Below the pieces are notes generated by a model that searched no databases, had not been told where the DNA came from, and was given only the letters and a program-made list of their open reading frames with translations. From the NCBI RefSeq assembly GCF_018736045.1, contig NZ_CP076133.1, forward strand, positions 1,674,001 to 1,738,000: DNA of 64,000 nt, in the 5' to 3' direction. Each line of letters begins with the position of its first letter. Position 1 is the stretch's first letter. Positions 8,432 through 17,334 of this stretch are shown piece after piece. This DNA comes from Flammeovirga yaeyamensis (GTDB lineage: Bacteria; Bacteroidota; Bacteroidia; Cytophagales; Flammeovirgaceae). A program made the position numbers and the translations under genes.

Positions 8432-9712
8432 TTAGTCTTCATTTGCGTAATCTTGGAAAGCATCGATAGCATCTAATAACACACCTGCCGATCCTCTAAA
8501 CATACCTGATCCTGTAGGTTGGTTATCGCGAGTGTACCACTCGTAGAATCCTTTGTTTTTAAGGACTCTATCAAACATTGGTTGTGCTTGCTCCCATGCT
8601 TCTTTCTCGTATCCATTTTCGATCAATGCAGAAATCATTCTAGCGCCAAACCAAGTCCAATCACCACCATTTTGGTAACCGTATGGATGCATACCTGTAT
8701 TTTGGAAAAATCCTTCAGGATACACCGGGTACAATGTTAAACCAATAGAAGGTGCTCCTGATTCTTTCACATTCTTGATCATTTTCTCTAATGAAACCTT
8801 GATCTCTTTTTTCGTCAAGAATCCCGCTTGAATAGCCACGGCTGTACCACCATGGTACATGATTTCGTTTTCATCAAAATCTTTAGGGAAAGGTGATCCA
8901 TGTAAGTAGATATGTGGAATGTATTTTTGATTTTTCTCATCCCAAAGATGTGTTCTTACGTTATTCGTAATCTCATCTTTGATTTTTGTCCATTTCACCA
9001 CATCGATTTGATGACCACAAATTTCAATCATATTGTTTAATGCGATAACAAACATCGCATTGTCGTAAATATCAATCGTAAGGTGAGAATTCTCGTCTAG
9101 CGCTACTCCCCATGGATGTTCTGGCTGAACATCACCCCAATCGGCAGTAGTCGCACCCCAAAGCAATCCATATTTTTCGTTATAACGTTCGTTCATCAAA
9201 AAGTCCATTGACATCACTAAACGTTCCGTGACTGTTTTACCATCAATCACTTCATTTAAAATTGAGCGATCGTTTGTGGCTTTAATGTATTTGTAAACAG
9301 TTTGTACTAGTGATGTTTCATGGTCTGTTTCTACCGTATTTTTATGATAAGCAAGTGAAGGCTTTAATGCACTTTTTTTGTAATACGTTGAATCATAACC
9401 AGGTCTTACTTCAATAAACCCATCAGCAATATTTCCATCGGCTTCTTGAATATAAAAGAAGTTTAGGATGTTATCTTTAATGTCTTTTTGATCTAACACC
9501 TTTGCTGATTGCGTCACAAAAGTATTAAAATCTCTAATCCATACTTCAGCATATCCATCTCCGGCATTAAAACCAGAGGATATTAGTTTTAGACCCATTT
9601 TATTGATCTCATCAATTTGTTGGTCTTCTTTAATTGTGTTTTTTAATTCAGATGATTGGTCCGAACAAGACATCATCATACTGATAGCTACAATCGATAG
9701 TAATTTTTTCAT
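8432..9712 (-). CDS. Six-hairpin glycosidase-like lipoprotein
   Basis: A 426-residue protein starting MKKLLSIVAISMMMSCSDQ, a lipoprotein signal with the lipobox MMMSC. The mature part has the appearance of an (alpha/alpha)6 barrel glycosidase: WIRDFNTFV near the start, WGATTADWGDVQPEHPWG in the middle, YDNAMFVIALNNM, and GYQNGGDWTWFGARMI near the end, with several conserved-looking Asp and Glu residues. It resembles the glycogen-debranching or trehalase-like superfamily, but I cannot name the family with confidence. It sits between the sugar porter (21 bases) and the GH92 gene (4 bases), so it probably trims the same glycan at the cell surface. The catalytic acid and base are not identified. 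Confidence 0.65.
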   Translation of the reverse strand: MKKLLSIVAISMMMSCSDQSSELKNTIKEDQQIDEINKMGLKLISSGFNAGDGYAEVWIRDFNTFVTQSAKVLDQKDIKDNILNFFYIQEADGNIADGFIEVRPGYDSTYYKKSALKPSLAYHKNTVETDHETSLVQTVYKYIKATNDRSILNEVIDGKTVTERLVMSMDFLMNERYNEKYGLLWGATTADWGDVQPEHPWGVALDENSHLTIDIYDNAMFVIALNNMIEICGHQIDVVKWTKIKDEITNNVRTHLWDEKNQKYIPHIYLHGSPFPKDFDENEIMYHGGTAVAIQAGFLTKKEIKVSLEKMIKNVKESGAPSIGLTLYPVYPEGFFQNTGMHPYGYQNGGDWTWFGARMISALIENGYEKEAWEQAQPMFDRVLKNKGFYEWYTRDNQPTGSGMFRGSAGVLLDAIDAFQDYANED

Positions 9713-9732
9713 TTTTAATTGATTTAGACAGT

Positions 9733-11088
9733 TTATATTTTTTGAGAGATATGGTTTTTATTCCACATCTTTTGAATTTCTTCGAATGATTTTCCTTTCG
9801 TCTCAGGTATAAATTTCAATATGATATAAACGGCAGGAATACCGATTCCACCAAATATGAAGAAGGTGATTGCTGGACCTGCACTGTCTAACAAAATTGG
9901 AAATACTTGTCCAACAATGGCATTGGCTACCCAAAGCATCATGGTACACACCGACATGGCTTTTGCTCTGAATTTAAGAGGGAAAATTTCTGATGCTACC
10001 ACAAACTGTATTGGTCCTAATGAGAAGGCATAACAGGCAATAAATAAGATGATTGTACCAACAATGCTATATCCTGAATCGACTCCTAATTGAAATAACA
10101 TTCCTGTAGTTAGCAAAGCAAATGTTACTCCTAAGGCTCCCAATGTAAGTAGAGGTTTTCTACCCCATCTGTCGACAAATAAGATAGCGAAAATGGTAAA
10201 TAACATGTTAACTATTCCGATACTCACTTGTCCTCCTAGAGAATCTCCAAGGCTTAAACCTGCTTCGGCTAAAATACTTGGACCATAATATATGATGGCG
10301 TTAATTCCGCATAATTGAGAGAATAACATAAGGAATACCGCAATACCCATGGGCTTTTTCAAATTGCCTTTTACAAGCTCGCTTAAACTCACTTTGTTCG
10401 ACTCATCATCAGTTAATGTGGGTGATTCTATGCCAAGACTATTTGATAATTCTCTTGCTTGTTCAGCTTCACCTCTAAGCATTAACCATTGAGGGCTTTT
10501 AGAAACGAATATCAATCCAATCAAGAAGATAAACGCAGGAACAACTTCTACGAAAAACATGGTTCTCCATAATCCATCACCTTCAATACCAGAGAATATT
10601 CCTTTAAAGTCCACTTCTTGAAACTGAATGAAACTGTTAGAGAAATAAGCCAATAATATCCCCATTGTAATACATAATTGATAAACAGTTACCAATCGAC
10701 CTCTGTATTTCTTAGGAGAGATCTCACTAATGTATAATGGAGCCACCATAGAAGCTAAACCGATGGCGATCCCACCTAGCATTCTATAGATAATTAATTC
10801 CGTAAATCCATTGGATATGGAACAACCTAATGCAGATAATAAAAATCCTACTGCAGAAATAATAAGCATGTTCTTACGACCAAACTTATCACTTGCTAAA
10901 CCAGAAAAACTAACTCCCAATATAGATCCGACCAATGCAGAACTTACAAACCAACCTACTAAAGCGGGTTCGAGGGAGAAGTGTTTGGTTACATAGGGTA
11001 TAGTCCCAGATATTACTGCAGTGTCGAATCCAAATAACACTCCAGCAATAGCGGCAACTATTGTGGTATAAATAACTTTTCTGTTCAT
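9733..11088 (-). CDS. Sugar:proton symporter, MFS sugar porter family
   Basis: A 451-residue inner-membrane transporter with twelve predicted hydrophobic segments and no signal peptide. Family signatures are clear: SDKFGRKN after helix 2, GGIAIGLASMVAPLYISEI in helix 4, KYRGRL, LFSQLCGINAIIYYGP in helix 7, VDRWGRKPLL between helices 8 and 9, and PETKGKSFEEIQ at the C-terminus. These define the XylE/AraE/GLUT group, which imports monosaccharides with protons. The context of a GH92 enzyme, a ROK kinase and a phosphomannose isomerase makes mannose the likely cargo, by inference. It is third in the operon, 112 bases after the fusion gene, with a small hairpin in the gap. Confidence 0.9.
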   Translation of the reverse strand: MNRKVIYTTIVAAIAGVLFGFDTAVISGTIPYVTKHFSLEPALVGWFVSSALVGSILGVSFSGLASDKFGRKNMLIISAVGFLLSALGCSISNGFTELIIYRMLGGIAIGLASMVAPLYISEISPKKYRGRLVTVYQLCITMGILLAYFSNSFIQFQEVDFKGIFSGIEGDGLWRTMFFVEVVPAFIFLIGLIFVSKSPQWLMLRGEAEQARELSNSLGIESPTLTDDESNKVSLSELVKGNLKKPMGIAVFLMLFSQLCGINAIIYYGPSILAEAGLSLGDSLGGQVSIGIVNMLFTIFAILFVDRWGRKPLLTLGALGVTFALLTTGMLFQLGVDSGYSIVGTIILFIACYAFSLGPIQFVVASEIFPLKFRAKAMSVCTMMLWVANAIVGQVFPILLDSAGPAITFFIFGGIGIPAVYIILKFIPETKGKSFEEIQKMWNKNHISQKI

Positions 11089-11134
11089 TTCTATTGTGTG
11101 TGTGCTGTTAGTTAGTAAAAAAGTAAATGGAGGT

Positions 11135-11155
11135 GGACGTTGCTAGGCAACGTCC
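11135..11155. repeat. REP-like hairpin GGACGTTGC-TAG-GCAACGTCC
   Basis: A perfect 9-bp inverted repeat with a three-base loop lies between the kinase-isomerase gene and the transporter gene. The arm GGACGTTGC is also found exactly in the hairpin after proB (19309-19317), so this looks like a dispersed palindromic element. There is no T-tract directly after it on the minus strand. It may protect or modulate the mRNA inside the operon rather than end it. Confidence 0.6.
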
Positions 11156-11200
11156 GAATGTTATAAACAATCCTCCAAGTCAAGTAATAATTCTAAGTGC

Positions 11201-13882
11201 TTAGCACTCTTCCGATTTCACATAAGATTTTATCACTTTGACTCTCTTGCCAGAAGTGTTAATTAACTTATAGTGCTTACTTGCTGCTGGAACTACAAAA
11301 GTCTCAGCATAATTAATATCAAATGTTTTTTCGTTGGTCACGACTGTGATCGATTCGCCTTCTACCAAACTCATAATATGACATTGGTTGTTCAACTCTA
11401 CTTCAATCGATGAATCGAACTCAAAACGATCCACAGCATAAAAATGCTCTTTGTGCGTTGAAAGATTTACGATTTGATAATCCTCACCTTCTTCTGTCAC
11501 TACTTGTTTAGAGATCAATTCCTCTTGCACTTTATCACCTTTACGGTCGAAATACAAGTTTTCCATACCTCTTTCGATGTTCATTGGTCTTGGCTTTCCG
11601 TCCAAATCTAAACGTTGCCAATCGTACATCTTAAAAGTGAAAATATAGGGAGTTGAGCTAATTTCTAATACCATTCCGTTTTTACCAGAACAGTGGATGG
11701 TACCGTTTGGAATCAAGAACAAATCGTGTTTATTCGCCTTGTGAACTTGAACGTATTTTTCTACATCCATTTCTTCACCAGATTCCATTGCATGTGTTAA
11801 TGCATTTTCGAATGCTTTAGGCTCAATGTCCTCTTGGAAACCAAGGTATACTTTCGCATCCTCCTCAGCATCAAGCATGTAATAGGTTTCATCTTGCGTA
11901 AACTTATGTCCAAAGTGTTCCTGCATGTAAGGTACTCTTGGGTGACATTGAACAGATAGATTACCTCCATCGTAAGTATCCAAGAAGTCGAAACGGATTG
12001 GGAATTCATAACCAAAACGGTTGGCTGCTTCACCCAATACATTATGATGATTGTGGAACATCAAGAAGTCGAAAGATACTTCTAATAAGTTTCCGTTTTG
12101 TTCGAAAACAATACCGTTTTCTGGAACGATTAATTCAAACGACCAAGCATAGTTCGGTACATCATCATTTAATCCGCCAATTTTATCTTTAATCCATTGT
12201 CCACCCCACGCACCAGGCTCAAACCAAGGTCGAACTCTAAATGCATTTTGCGACATGTCTTCTAAACCTTTGCGGAAAGTATCACCATCCGTCCAAGTAA
12301 TTTCGTTGCTTCTTTGTTCATCAACTATAAAGTCAATATCCTTAAGAATTTTCGATTTTTGATCGTTCAAAATCATCCAATCCACAAAATACATACGCTT
12401 ATATTGAGGCTTTGGAGCAACGATTTCTCTGGCACCTAAGTTCAATACTCTTGATGCTCTAGAACGGAATTGAATCTCATTTTTTGGTACATCAAAATAT
12501 ACTAGAGCAGTATCGCTGTCCTGTAGTAAAGAAGCACCACTACCATAGATAATTACCAATTCACCTTCTTGATTCTTTAATTGATCCAACTTCTCTTGAT
12601 CAAAGAAATCCACAAGGTTTTTATCGTATATTTTACCGAAAATTGGATCATCACCACCTAAATAAGGTGCTACCAATTCTTCAATTTCTTTATCTGATTT
12701 TAAAGCACCATCCAAGTTTAAGAAAGTTGCTTTCTGAATACCTTCCGCTTTTAAAGCATCTAATAACTGAGAAGTAACGGCTTCCCAATCCACTCCTACA
12801 AAACCGTCTAAAAGAATTTTATTATTTCCTTTGATTGATTGTGCTAAAGAAGCATATCCAATATTAATTTCGCCCTCAGTTAATTGATGAGAAGGATAAA
12901 TATTGTATTGTCCTTTCTCCGTTCCTTCTACTTTTGAAGGCATCAAATATTGTTTCGTATTTCTTGTCATTTTGTTTGATATAGTTTTTGTAAAATGAAT
13001 CGCAGCCCCAATCATAGAAGCTTCCTCTGTAGAAGGATAAGCAATTATTTCATTTATATTTAAATCTTTATTTAATGTATTTTCAAATCGTGATAAGGCT
13101 TTCGTGATGTTGCCTCCGATGATTAATTTAGAAGGGTTAAATGATGTGCGCCAAGGCAATAAAGTATTGGATAAATTCTGCCCAAATTCTTCGAAAAGAT
13201 CATTTGATAATGCCTCCTGAGATTCAGCTACCTCCTTTACTCCTTTTATTGATTCCCCTGTTTTTTTATTCCATTCATTTACGAACCATCTTGTAGAAAT
13301 ATAGTCCTCATTAATGCCCTCTTTATAAGGCTGACAGTACAATAAACCATCTTTAGGAATGTCTTTTCCAGATGTTCTCAATTGTCCATTTTCTACAAAA
13401 CCAGAACCATAACCGGTACCTAAAGTAATACCGATTACCTTATCAGTCTCCCAATTTTGTTGATAGACAGCACCTAAAATAAAGGCATCAGCATCATTAA
13501 GGAAGACTACATTTTCTGCAGAAGGAAGATGTTGATAAAGTTTTTCATAGACAGCTAACTTAATGTTATATCCGTAAATAGAATCGTATTTACCGACATT
13601 TTCCATTAAGCAGATCCCCTTGTTGTAATCAAATGGACCGGGCATGGCAATACTTACCCCAGAGATTTTAATATCATTACATTTTTCTAAGGAAGAGGCT
13701 AAAGCGTTTAACCAAGTAGCTAATATTTCATCAGCAGTTCCTTGACTATTCACCGTTGAATGAAATATTGTATTTTCTACAATAGATTTTTGTTCCACAT
13801 TAACGACTGAAGACGTAATGTGACTCCCGCCGATATCAGCAGTAAGTATATAGGTTGTTTCGTTGTTAGCGTCTAGTCTCAT
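11201..13882 (-). CDS. ROK-type sugar kinase fused to class I phosphomannose isomerase
   Basis: An 893-residue cytoplasmic fusion. Residues 1-300 are a ROK kinase: phosphate loop ADIGGSH (15-21), NDADAF with candidate catalytic Asp130, and GTGYGSG (155-161). The EIGH and CxCGxxGC zinc motif typical of ROK enzymes is absent; only Cys183 remains there. Residue 305 is a Met opening a segment that would itself make a 589-residue isomerase. Residues about 335-545 resemble a P-loop kinase fold without a usable P-loop (LLDGFVGVDW). The C-terminal part is a class I mannose-6-phosphate isomerase with metal ligands in QCHPRVPY, DETYYML and IPNGTIHCSG. The simplest role is mannose to mannose-6-phosphate to fructose-6-phosphate in one chain. 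It is second in the operon, 43 bases after the GntR gene. The kinase substrate is inferred from the fusion. Confidence 0.88.
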   Translation of the reverse strand: MRLDANNETTYILTADIGGSHITSSVVNVEQKSIVENTIFHSTVNSQGTADEILATWLNALASSLEKCNDIKISGVSIAMPGPFDYNKGICLMENVGKYDSIYGYNIKLAVYEKLYQHLPSAENVVFLNDADAFILGAVYQQNWETDKVIGITLGTGYGSGFVENGQLRTSGKDIPKDGLLYCQPYKEGINEDYISTRWFVNEWNKKTGESIKGVKEVAESQEALSNDLFEEFGQNLSNTLLPWRTSFNPSKLIIGGNITKALSRFENTLNKDLNINEIIAYPSTEEASMIGAAIHFTKTISNKMTRNTKQYLMPSKVEGTEKGQYNIYPSHQLTEGEINIGYASLAQSIKGNNKILLDGFVGVDWEAVTSQLLDALKAEGIQKATFLNLDGALKSDKEIEELVAPYLGGDDPIFGKIYDKNLVDFFDQEKLDQLKNQEGELVIIYGSGASLLQDSDTALVYFDVPKNEIQFRSRASRVLNLGAREIVAPKPQYKRMYFVDWMILNDQKSKILKDIDFIVDEQRSNEITWTDGDTFRKGLEDMSQNAFRVRPWFEPGAWGGQWIKDKIGGLNDDVPNYAWSFELIVPENGIVFEQNGNLLEVSFDFLMFHNHHNVLGEAANRFGYEFPIRFDFLDTYDGGNLSVQCHPRVPYMQEHFGHKFTQDETYYMLDAEEDAKVYLGFQEDIEPKAFENALTHAMESGEEMDVEKYVQVHKANKHDLFLIPNGTIHCSGKNGMVLEISSTPYIFTFKMYDWQRLDLDGKPRPMNIERGMENLYFDRKGDKVQEELISKQVVTEEGEDYQIVNLSTHKEHFYAVDRFEFDSSIEVELNNQCHIMSLVEGESITVVTNEKTFDINYAETFVVPAASKHYKLINTSGKRVKVIKSYVKSEEC

Positions 13883-13925
13883 TTAATAAGTAATTTCAGT
13901 TCATTTAATGTAAGTGCTGTGGTAG

Positions 13926-14654
13926 TTATCGGTTAATCTCGATCTGATAGGTAAAACGATCTCCTCGATAATACCCATGATTAATTTCCATCACTCTACC
14001 TCCTGGATCAGCCACTGCTCTTTTTCTAAATAAAACTGGCGATCCTTCTTCTACTTTTAAATCTAGGGCCAATTGTTTGTCTGCCAACATAGCCAATAAT
14101 TCTTCTGAAGATTTTGTAAGGATAATATTCGATCTTTCCTCTATAATATCATACAAAGGTTTCTCGAATGATTCGTTCTCGTCAAAATCAATTTTTGGAT
14201 GAAACCATGAAACAAAGTGCACAAATGGCATGTCCTTGTCGCCTCTAATTCTTTCCAATTTCATGATTTCCTTTCCTTCTTCTATTGAAAGTAATAAAGC
14301 CAATTCTTCCGTTGCTTTCACTTTGGTTAATTGGACTTTATAGTTTTTAAAAGGAATTCCTTTATTATTCATTTCTTGAGTGAAACTATGCCACTCAGAT
14401 AACTTCGTTTGAATTTTCTTTTCAGCTACAGTTGTTCCTACTCCCTTCTTTCTTATCAATAATCCTTCTGTCACCAACGTATTGATGGCCTGTCTCACAG
14501 TATTTCTAGAAACACCAAGACGATTACTGATATCTACTTCTTTAGGAAATAGTTTTCCATTGTCATACTCTCCTGTATCGATTAAATCTCTCAATACATT
14601 TTCTATTTGCTTATGAAGTGGTAATGCTGAGTTATGGTTTATTGTAATGTTCAT
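13926..14654 (-). CDS. GntR/HutC-family transcriptional regulator
   Basis: A 242-residue repressor-type regulator. The N-terminal winged helix (residues 8-75) reads LPLHKQIENVLRDLI and FPKEVDISNRLGVSRNTVRQ, typical of GntR. The rest (about 85-240) is a UTRA ligand-binding domain, which in this subfamily usually binds a sugar phosphate or similar effector. It is the first gene of the mannose-related operon and is preceded by a promoter with a palindrome at the probable start of transcription, so it likely controls its own operon. Mannose-6-phosphate or fructose-6-phosphate would be sensible effectors, but that is inference. Confidence 0.9.
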   Translation of the reverse strand: MNITINHNSALPLHKQIENVLRDLIDTGEYDNGKLFPKEVDISNRLGVSRNTVRQAINTLVTEGLLIRKKGVGTTVAEKKIQTKLSEWHSFTQEMNNKGIPFKNYKVQLTKVKATEELALLLSIEEGKEIMKLERIRGDKDMPFVHFVSWFHPKIDFDENESFEKPLYDIIEERSNIILTKSSEELLAMLADKQLALDLKVEEGSPVLFRKRAVADPGGRVMEINHGYYRGDRFTYQIEINR

Positions 14655-14667
14655 ATATTATGTTTAT

Positions 14668-14712
14668 ATGTTTGAACATAACAAATGTGCTCATTTATTA
14701 TTGTATTATCAA
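14668..14712 (-). promoter_or_regulatory. Promoter and candidate operator of the mannose-related operon
   Basis: On the minus strand a TTG (14712-14710) is followed after exactly 20 bases by CACATTTG (14689-14682), seven of eight matches to the Bacteroidota -7 box TAnnTTTG. Two bases further on is the palindrome ATGTTCAAACAT (14679-14668), with 5-bp arms, which would cover the transcription start. It ends 13 bases before the GntR start codon. The arrangement fits autorepression by GntR. A second inverted pair, TAACAAAG (14719-14726) and CTTTGTTA (14744-14751), lies just upstream. Confidence 0.55.
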
Positions 14713-14760
14713 CACTCATAACAAAGTTTTTATTTAGGTTAACCTTTGTTAGCTAATTTT

Positions 14761-15951
14761 TTATTTTTCAATAGAGAAATAAATAACTGTCCCATCCTCT
14801 TCATTAGAAGTCACATTAATTTTCCCACCTTTCATGCTAATAAGCTTGTGTATTAGAGACAAATCTTTCTTGATTTTTTTATCGTTTTTCTGATTTAAGA
14901 TTTTACTTATAAAAGGATCAAAAATATTTTTTAGATGATCTTTTTCAATGGTCAATTTTTTTACCTTCAACTCAAATTCATAGTTGAAGTAGTTTTCAAG
15001 AATCGTTAAATCAAAATCAAGTACTTTTTTGTTGGAGTAACCAATAAAGAAGCTAACCAATTGATGAAAAATTTCTATTATATTTTTCTGATCAATTACC
15101 AGATGTTCTAGATCAGAATGAATATTAATGGTATATATGTTAGAATATTGGGATAAGAAATCGTTAAAGTCCCTAGTTAAATCTTTGAGGCAATAGATTT
15201 CAAGGTTCTCTTTTCTTTTTACAATTTCATCGTACTTTTCAAAATCCCTCATTAAGTCTTGCAGGATATCAATTTCTCTCGATATTCTTTTTAAGTAGCT
15301 TTCTATCTGTGGGTCGGGTTGTTTTAAAAGAGCTAAGTTGATAATACTATTCATACTAAGAACAGGTCCATTCATATTCTGAGTAGAAATCTGAATGAAG
15401 TCTTTTAAGTGTTCTGAATATTTAGTCAGTTCCTGATTATTTTTTTCTATCTGAAGTGTTCTTTTCCTTAATTCTAAAAGTCGGACTACTTGATGTGTTA
15501 ATATCTTCAGACTTTCTTTTTGATAATCGTTGAGTTCTTTGGGTTGATCATCAATTACACATAATGTACCCAATGCATTTCCTTCTTCGGTAACTAAAGG
15601 GATTCCAGCATAAAAAGTAACATGAGGGGCTCCTGTAACTAGAGGATTGTCGGCAAACCTTTCGTCTAATCGAGCATCGCTTACTTCCAACATTTTATCG
15701 GGTTCTAAGATCGCATGACCACAAAATGAAACATCTCTTGGTGTTTCAGCGGCATCAATACCAAATTTAGATTTAAACCACTGTCGTTCTCGATCTACAA
15801 GACTAACCACTGATATTTTTGTTTGACATATTTGTGCAGCCATTTGAGTGATATAATCAAAATCAATATCATTTAGAGTATCCAAAACATTGTAGGAATA
15901 CAAATCTTTAATTCTTTGAAACTCGTTCTCTGGCTTTTTTGGTGTCTTCAT
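14761..15951 (-). CDS. GAF-domain sensor with a degenerate histidine kinase core
   Basis: A 396-residue protein without a signal peptide or membrane segment. Residues about 10-165 form a GAF domain of the type common in cytoplasmic sensors (SVVSLVDRERQWFKSKFG, FCGHAIL, FYAGIPLVTEEGNALGTL). A short coiled coil follows. The region where a HisKA box should lie reads FIQISTQNMNGPVLSM, with Gln in place of the phospho-accepting His and Asn in place of the next acidic residue. The C-terminal part resembles an ATPase domain in outline, but the N box and glycine-rich boxes are not recognisable. It is probably a signalling protein that no longer autophosphorylates. It is monocistronic and no response regulator is adjacent. 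Confidence 0.75.
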   Translation of the reverse strand: MKTPKKPENEFQRIKDLYSYNVLDTLNDIDFDYITQMAAQICQTKISVVSLVDRERQWFKSKFGIDAAETPRDVSFCGHAILEPDKMLEVSDARLDERFADNPLVTGAPHVTFYAGIPLVTEEGNALGTLCVIDDQPKELNDYQKESLKILTHQVVRLLELRKRTLQIEKNNQELTKYSEHLKDFIQISTQNMNGPVLSMNSIINLALLKQPDPQIESYLKRISREIDILQDLMRDFEKYDEIVKRKENLEIYCLKDLTRDFNDFLSQYSNIYTINIHSDLEHLVIDQKNIIEIFHQLVSFFIGYSNKKVLDFDLTILENYFNYEFELKVKKLTIEKDHLKNIFDPFISKILNQKNDKKIKKDLSLIHKLISMKGGKINVTSNEEDGTVIYFSIEK

Positions 15952-15983
15952 TTAAACAAATAATATCAATACAAATAAAAATA

Positions 15984-16009
15984 TAAAAAAAAGACTTCTA
16001 CACCGAAGT
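15984..16009 (-). terminator. Probable intrinsic terminator
   Basis: Reading the minus strand after the stop at 16042, ACTTC-GGTGTA-GAAGT is followed by C and a run of eight T. The stem is short (5 bp), but the T-tract is good. It would end the transcript of the 353-residue protein. Confidence 0.5.
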
Positions 16010-16041
16010 ATAAAAGCCTTTTTATTTAAATTCTTTAAATA

Positions 16042-17103
16042 TTACCAATCAGAATCAAAATCATCAAAACCACCCCAATCACTATCACTATCTCCACCGA
16101 AATCGAACCAGCTTCCTGAATCTTCCGTACTTTCAAAACCAGTATCGTTTGATTCAAAATCGTCTGATGAGTAATCTTCACTTTCAGTTTCAAGGTCGTG
16201 ATAATCTGTCTCCACCTCATCATTAAAATAATCCGAAGAAGTATCGACTTCATCGAAGAAACCTAATTCTTCTCCCATGTCCGATTCCAAGTGAGTTTCA
16301 TACATGGTAATATTATTTGTATGACTCATATTCGACCATAACATGCTGTAGAAAAGGAAATCCGAGAAACCATAATAACCATAATGAACTCCATATTGTC
16401 CGAAGGATTGATCGTATCGAATATCTGATTCTTCTTGTACCTTATTTTTAGGTACAACCACCTTCGTTTTTGTTTTGGTAATGACATCATCTACTTTCAT
16501 CAATTTGATGATAGCCATTTTAATTTCGTTCAAAAACTGCTCAAATTCATATTGTTTGGATGCCTTAAACTTATTATAAGCTTCTTGATCTTTGAAAATA
16601 TCAGACATTTCTGATTCTACAGCCGTACGATCTTTATCCGATTTTTTAAACTGATTTAATAAACCGGTCACCTTCATTTCAATAGGATACTCTCCTACTT
16701 TGTGGGTACGGTTAATATCAATTTCTAATAAATATTTAAAAGTAGTATCGTCATGTTCCATTACCATCACCAGCTTCTCGTAGTGTGTTGACATGGAATG
16801 ATCAATTTCTAAATCGTATTTATCAAAAGCTTCTTTAAGATCGCCTTCCTTACCGTATTTATCTAAATAAAAATCGATACCATCGTGTGATAATCGAACA
16901 ATATTATCAATACCTAAATGAATCAGTACATCATTTAATTGTTGTAGGATAGAAACCGCCGTAAATGTTTCTTTTTCTACTTGATCAGAAACATTTCCTA
17001 AGGTCAAATAATAAAATACTCTTTTGAATGCTTTTGTTGGTTTAACTTTCTCAATATGCGTCAATTGAGATGGGTCAATGGATATAGTTCCTTCGAAATA
17101 CAT
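16042..17103 (-). CDS. Unrecognised protein with an Asp/Ser/Trp-rich tail
   Basis: I do not recognise this 353-residue protein. It starts MYFEGTISIDPSQ, has no signal peptide and no clear membrane segment. Residues 1-210 look like a mixed alpha/beta domain rich in charged residues. A Tyr/Gly-rich stretch (FGQYGVHYGYYGFSDFLFYS) lies around residue 230. From about 270 to the end the sequence is strongly acidic and low in complexity, finishing with repeated Asp, Ser, Gly and Trp (GGFDDFDSDW). Such tails often bind cations or partner proteins, but there is no specific evidence here. It is transcribed divergently from proA and has its own terminator. Confidence 0.7.
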   Translation of the reverse strand: MYFEGTISIDPSQLTHIEKVKPTKAFKRVFYYLTLGNVSDQVEKETFTAVSILQQLNDVLIHLGIDNIVRLSHDGIDFYLDKYGKEGDLKEAFDKYDLEIDHSMSTHYEKLVMVMEHDDTTFKYLLEIDINRTHKVGEYPIEMKVTGLLNQFKKSDKDRTAVESEMSDIFKDQEAYNKFKASKQYEFEQFLNEIKMAIIKLMKVDDVITKTKTKVVVPKNKVQEESDIRYDQSFGQYGVHYGYYGFSDFLFYSMLWSNMSHTNNITMYETHLESDMGEELGFFDEVDTSSDYFNDEVETDYHDLETESEDYSSDDFESNDTGFESTEDSGSWFDFGGDSDSDWGGFDDFDSDW

Positions 17104-17334
17104 ATATAATTTATGTTTAAACTAGGTCAAAGTTCCAATTTAAACATCAAATTACTATTTAATTTAATAAAATAAAAAAGCAGTATAAAATTGAAAAATA
17201 TCAATGGTTTAGATCTATTATTATTAATTTATCAATTAAATATTAAATTCTTTGATAATATCGCCGTATATTGTGAGAATTAATTCCAAACCACAAAGCG
17301 ATTGTGGGATAACTAACAATAACTTATAAAGAAG

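Noticed and set aside
14719-14751. Terminator of the GAF-domain gene formed by TAACAAAG and CTTTGTTA
   Set aside because: The loop is 17 bases and no T-run follows on the minus strand; a protein site or chance is more likely.
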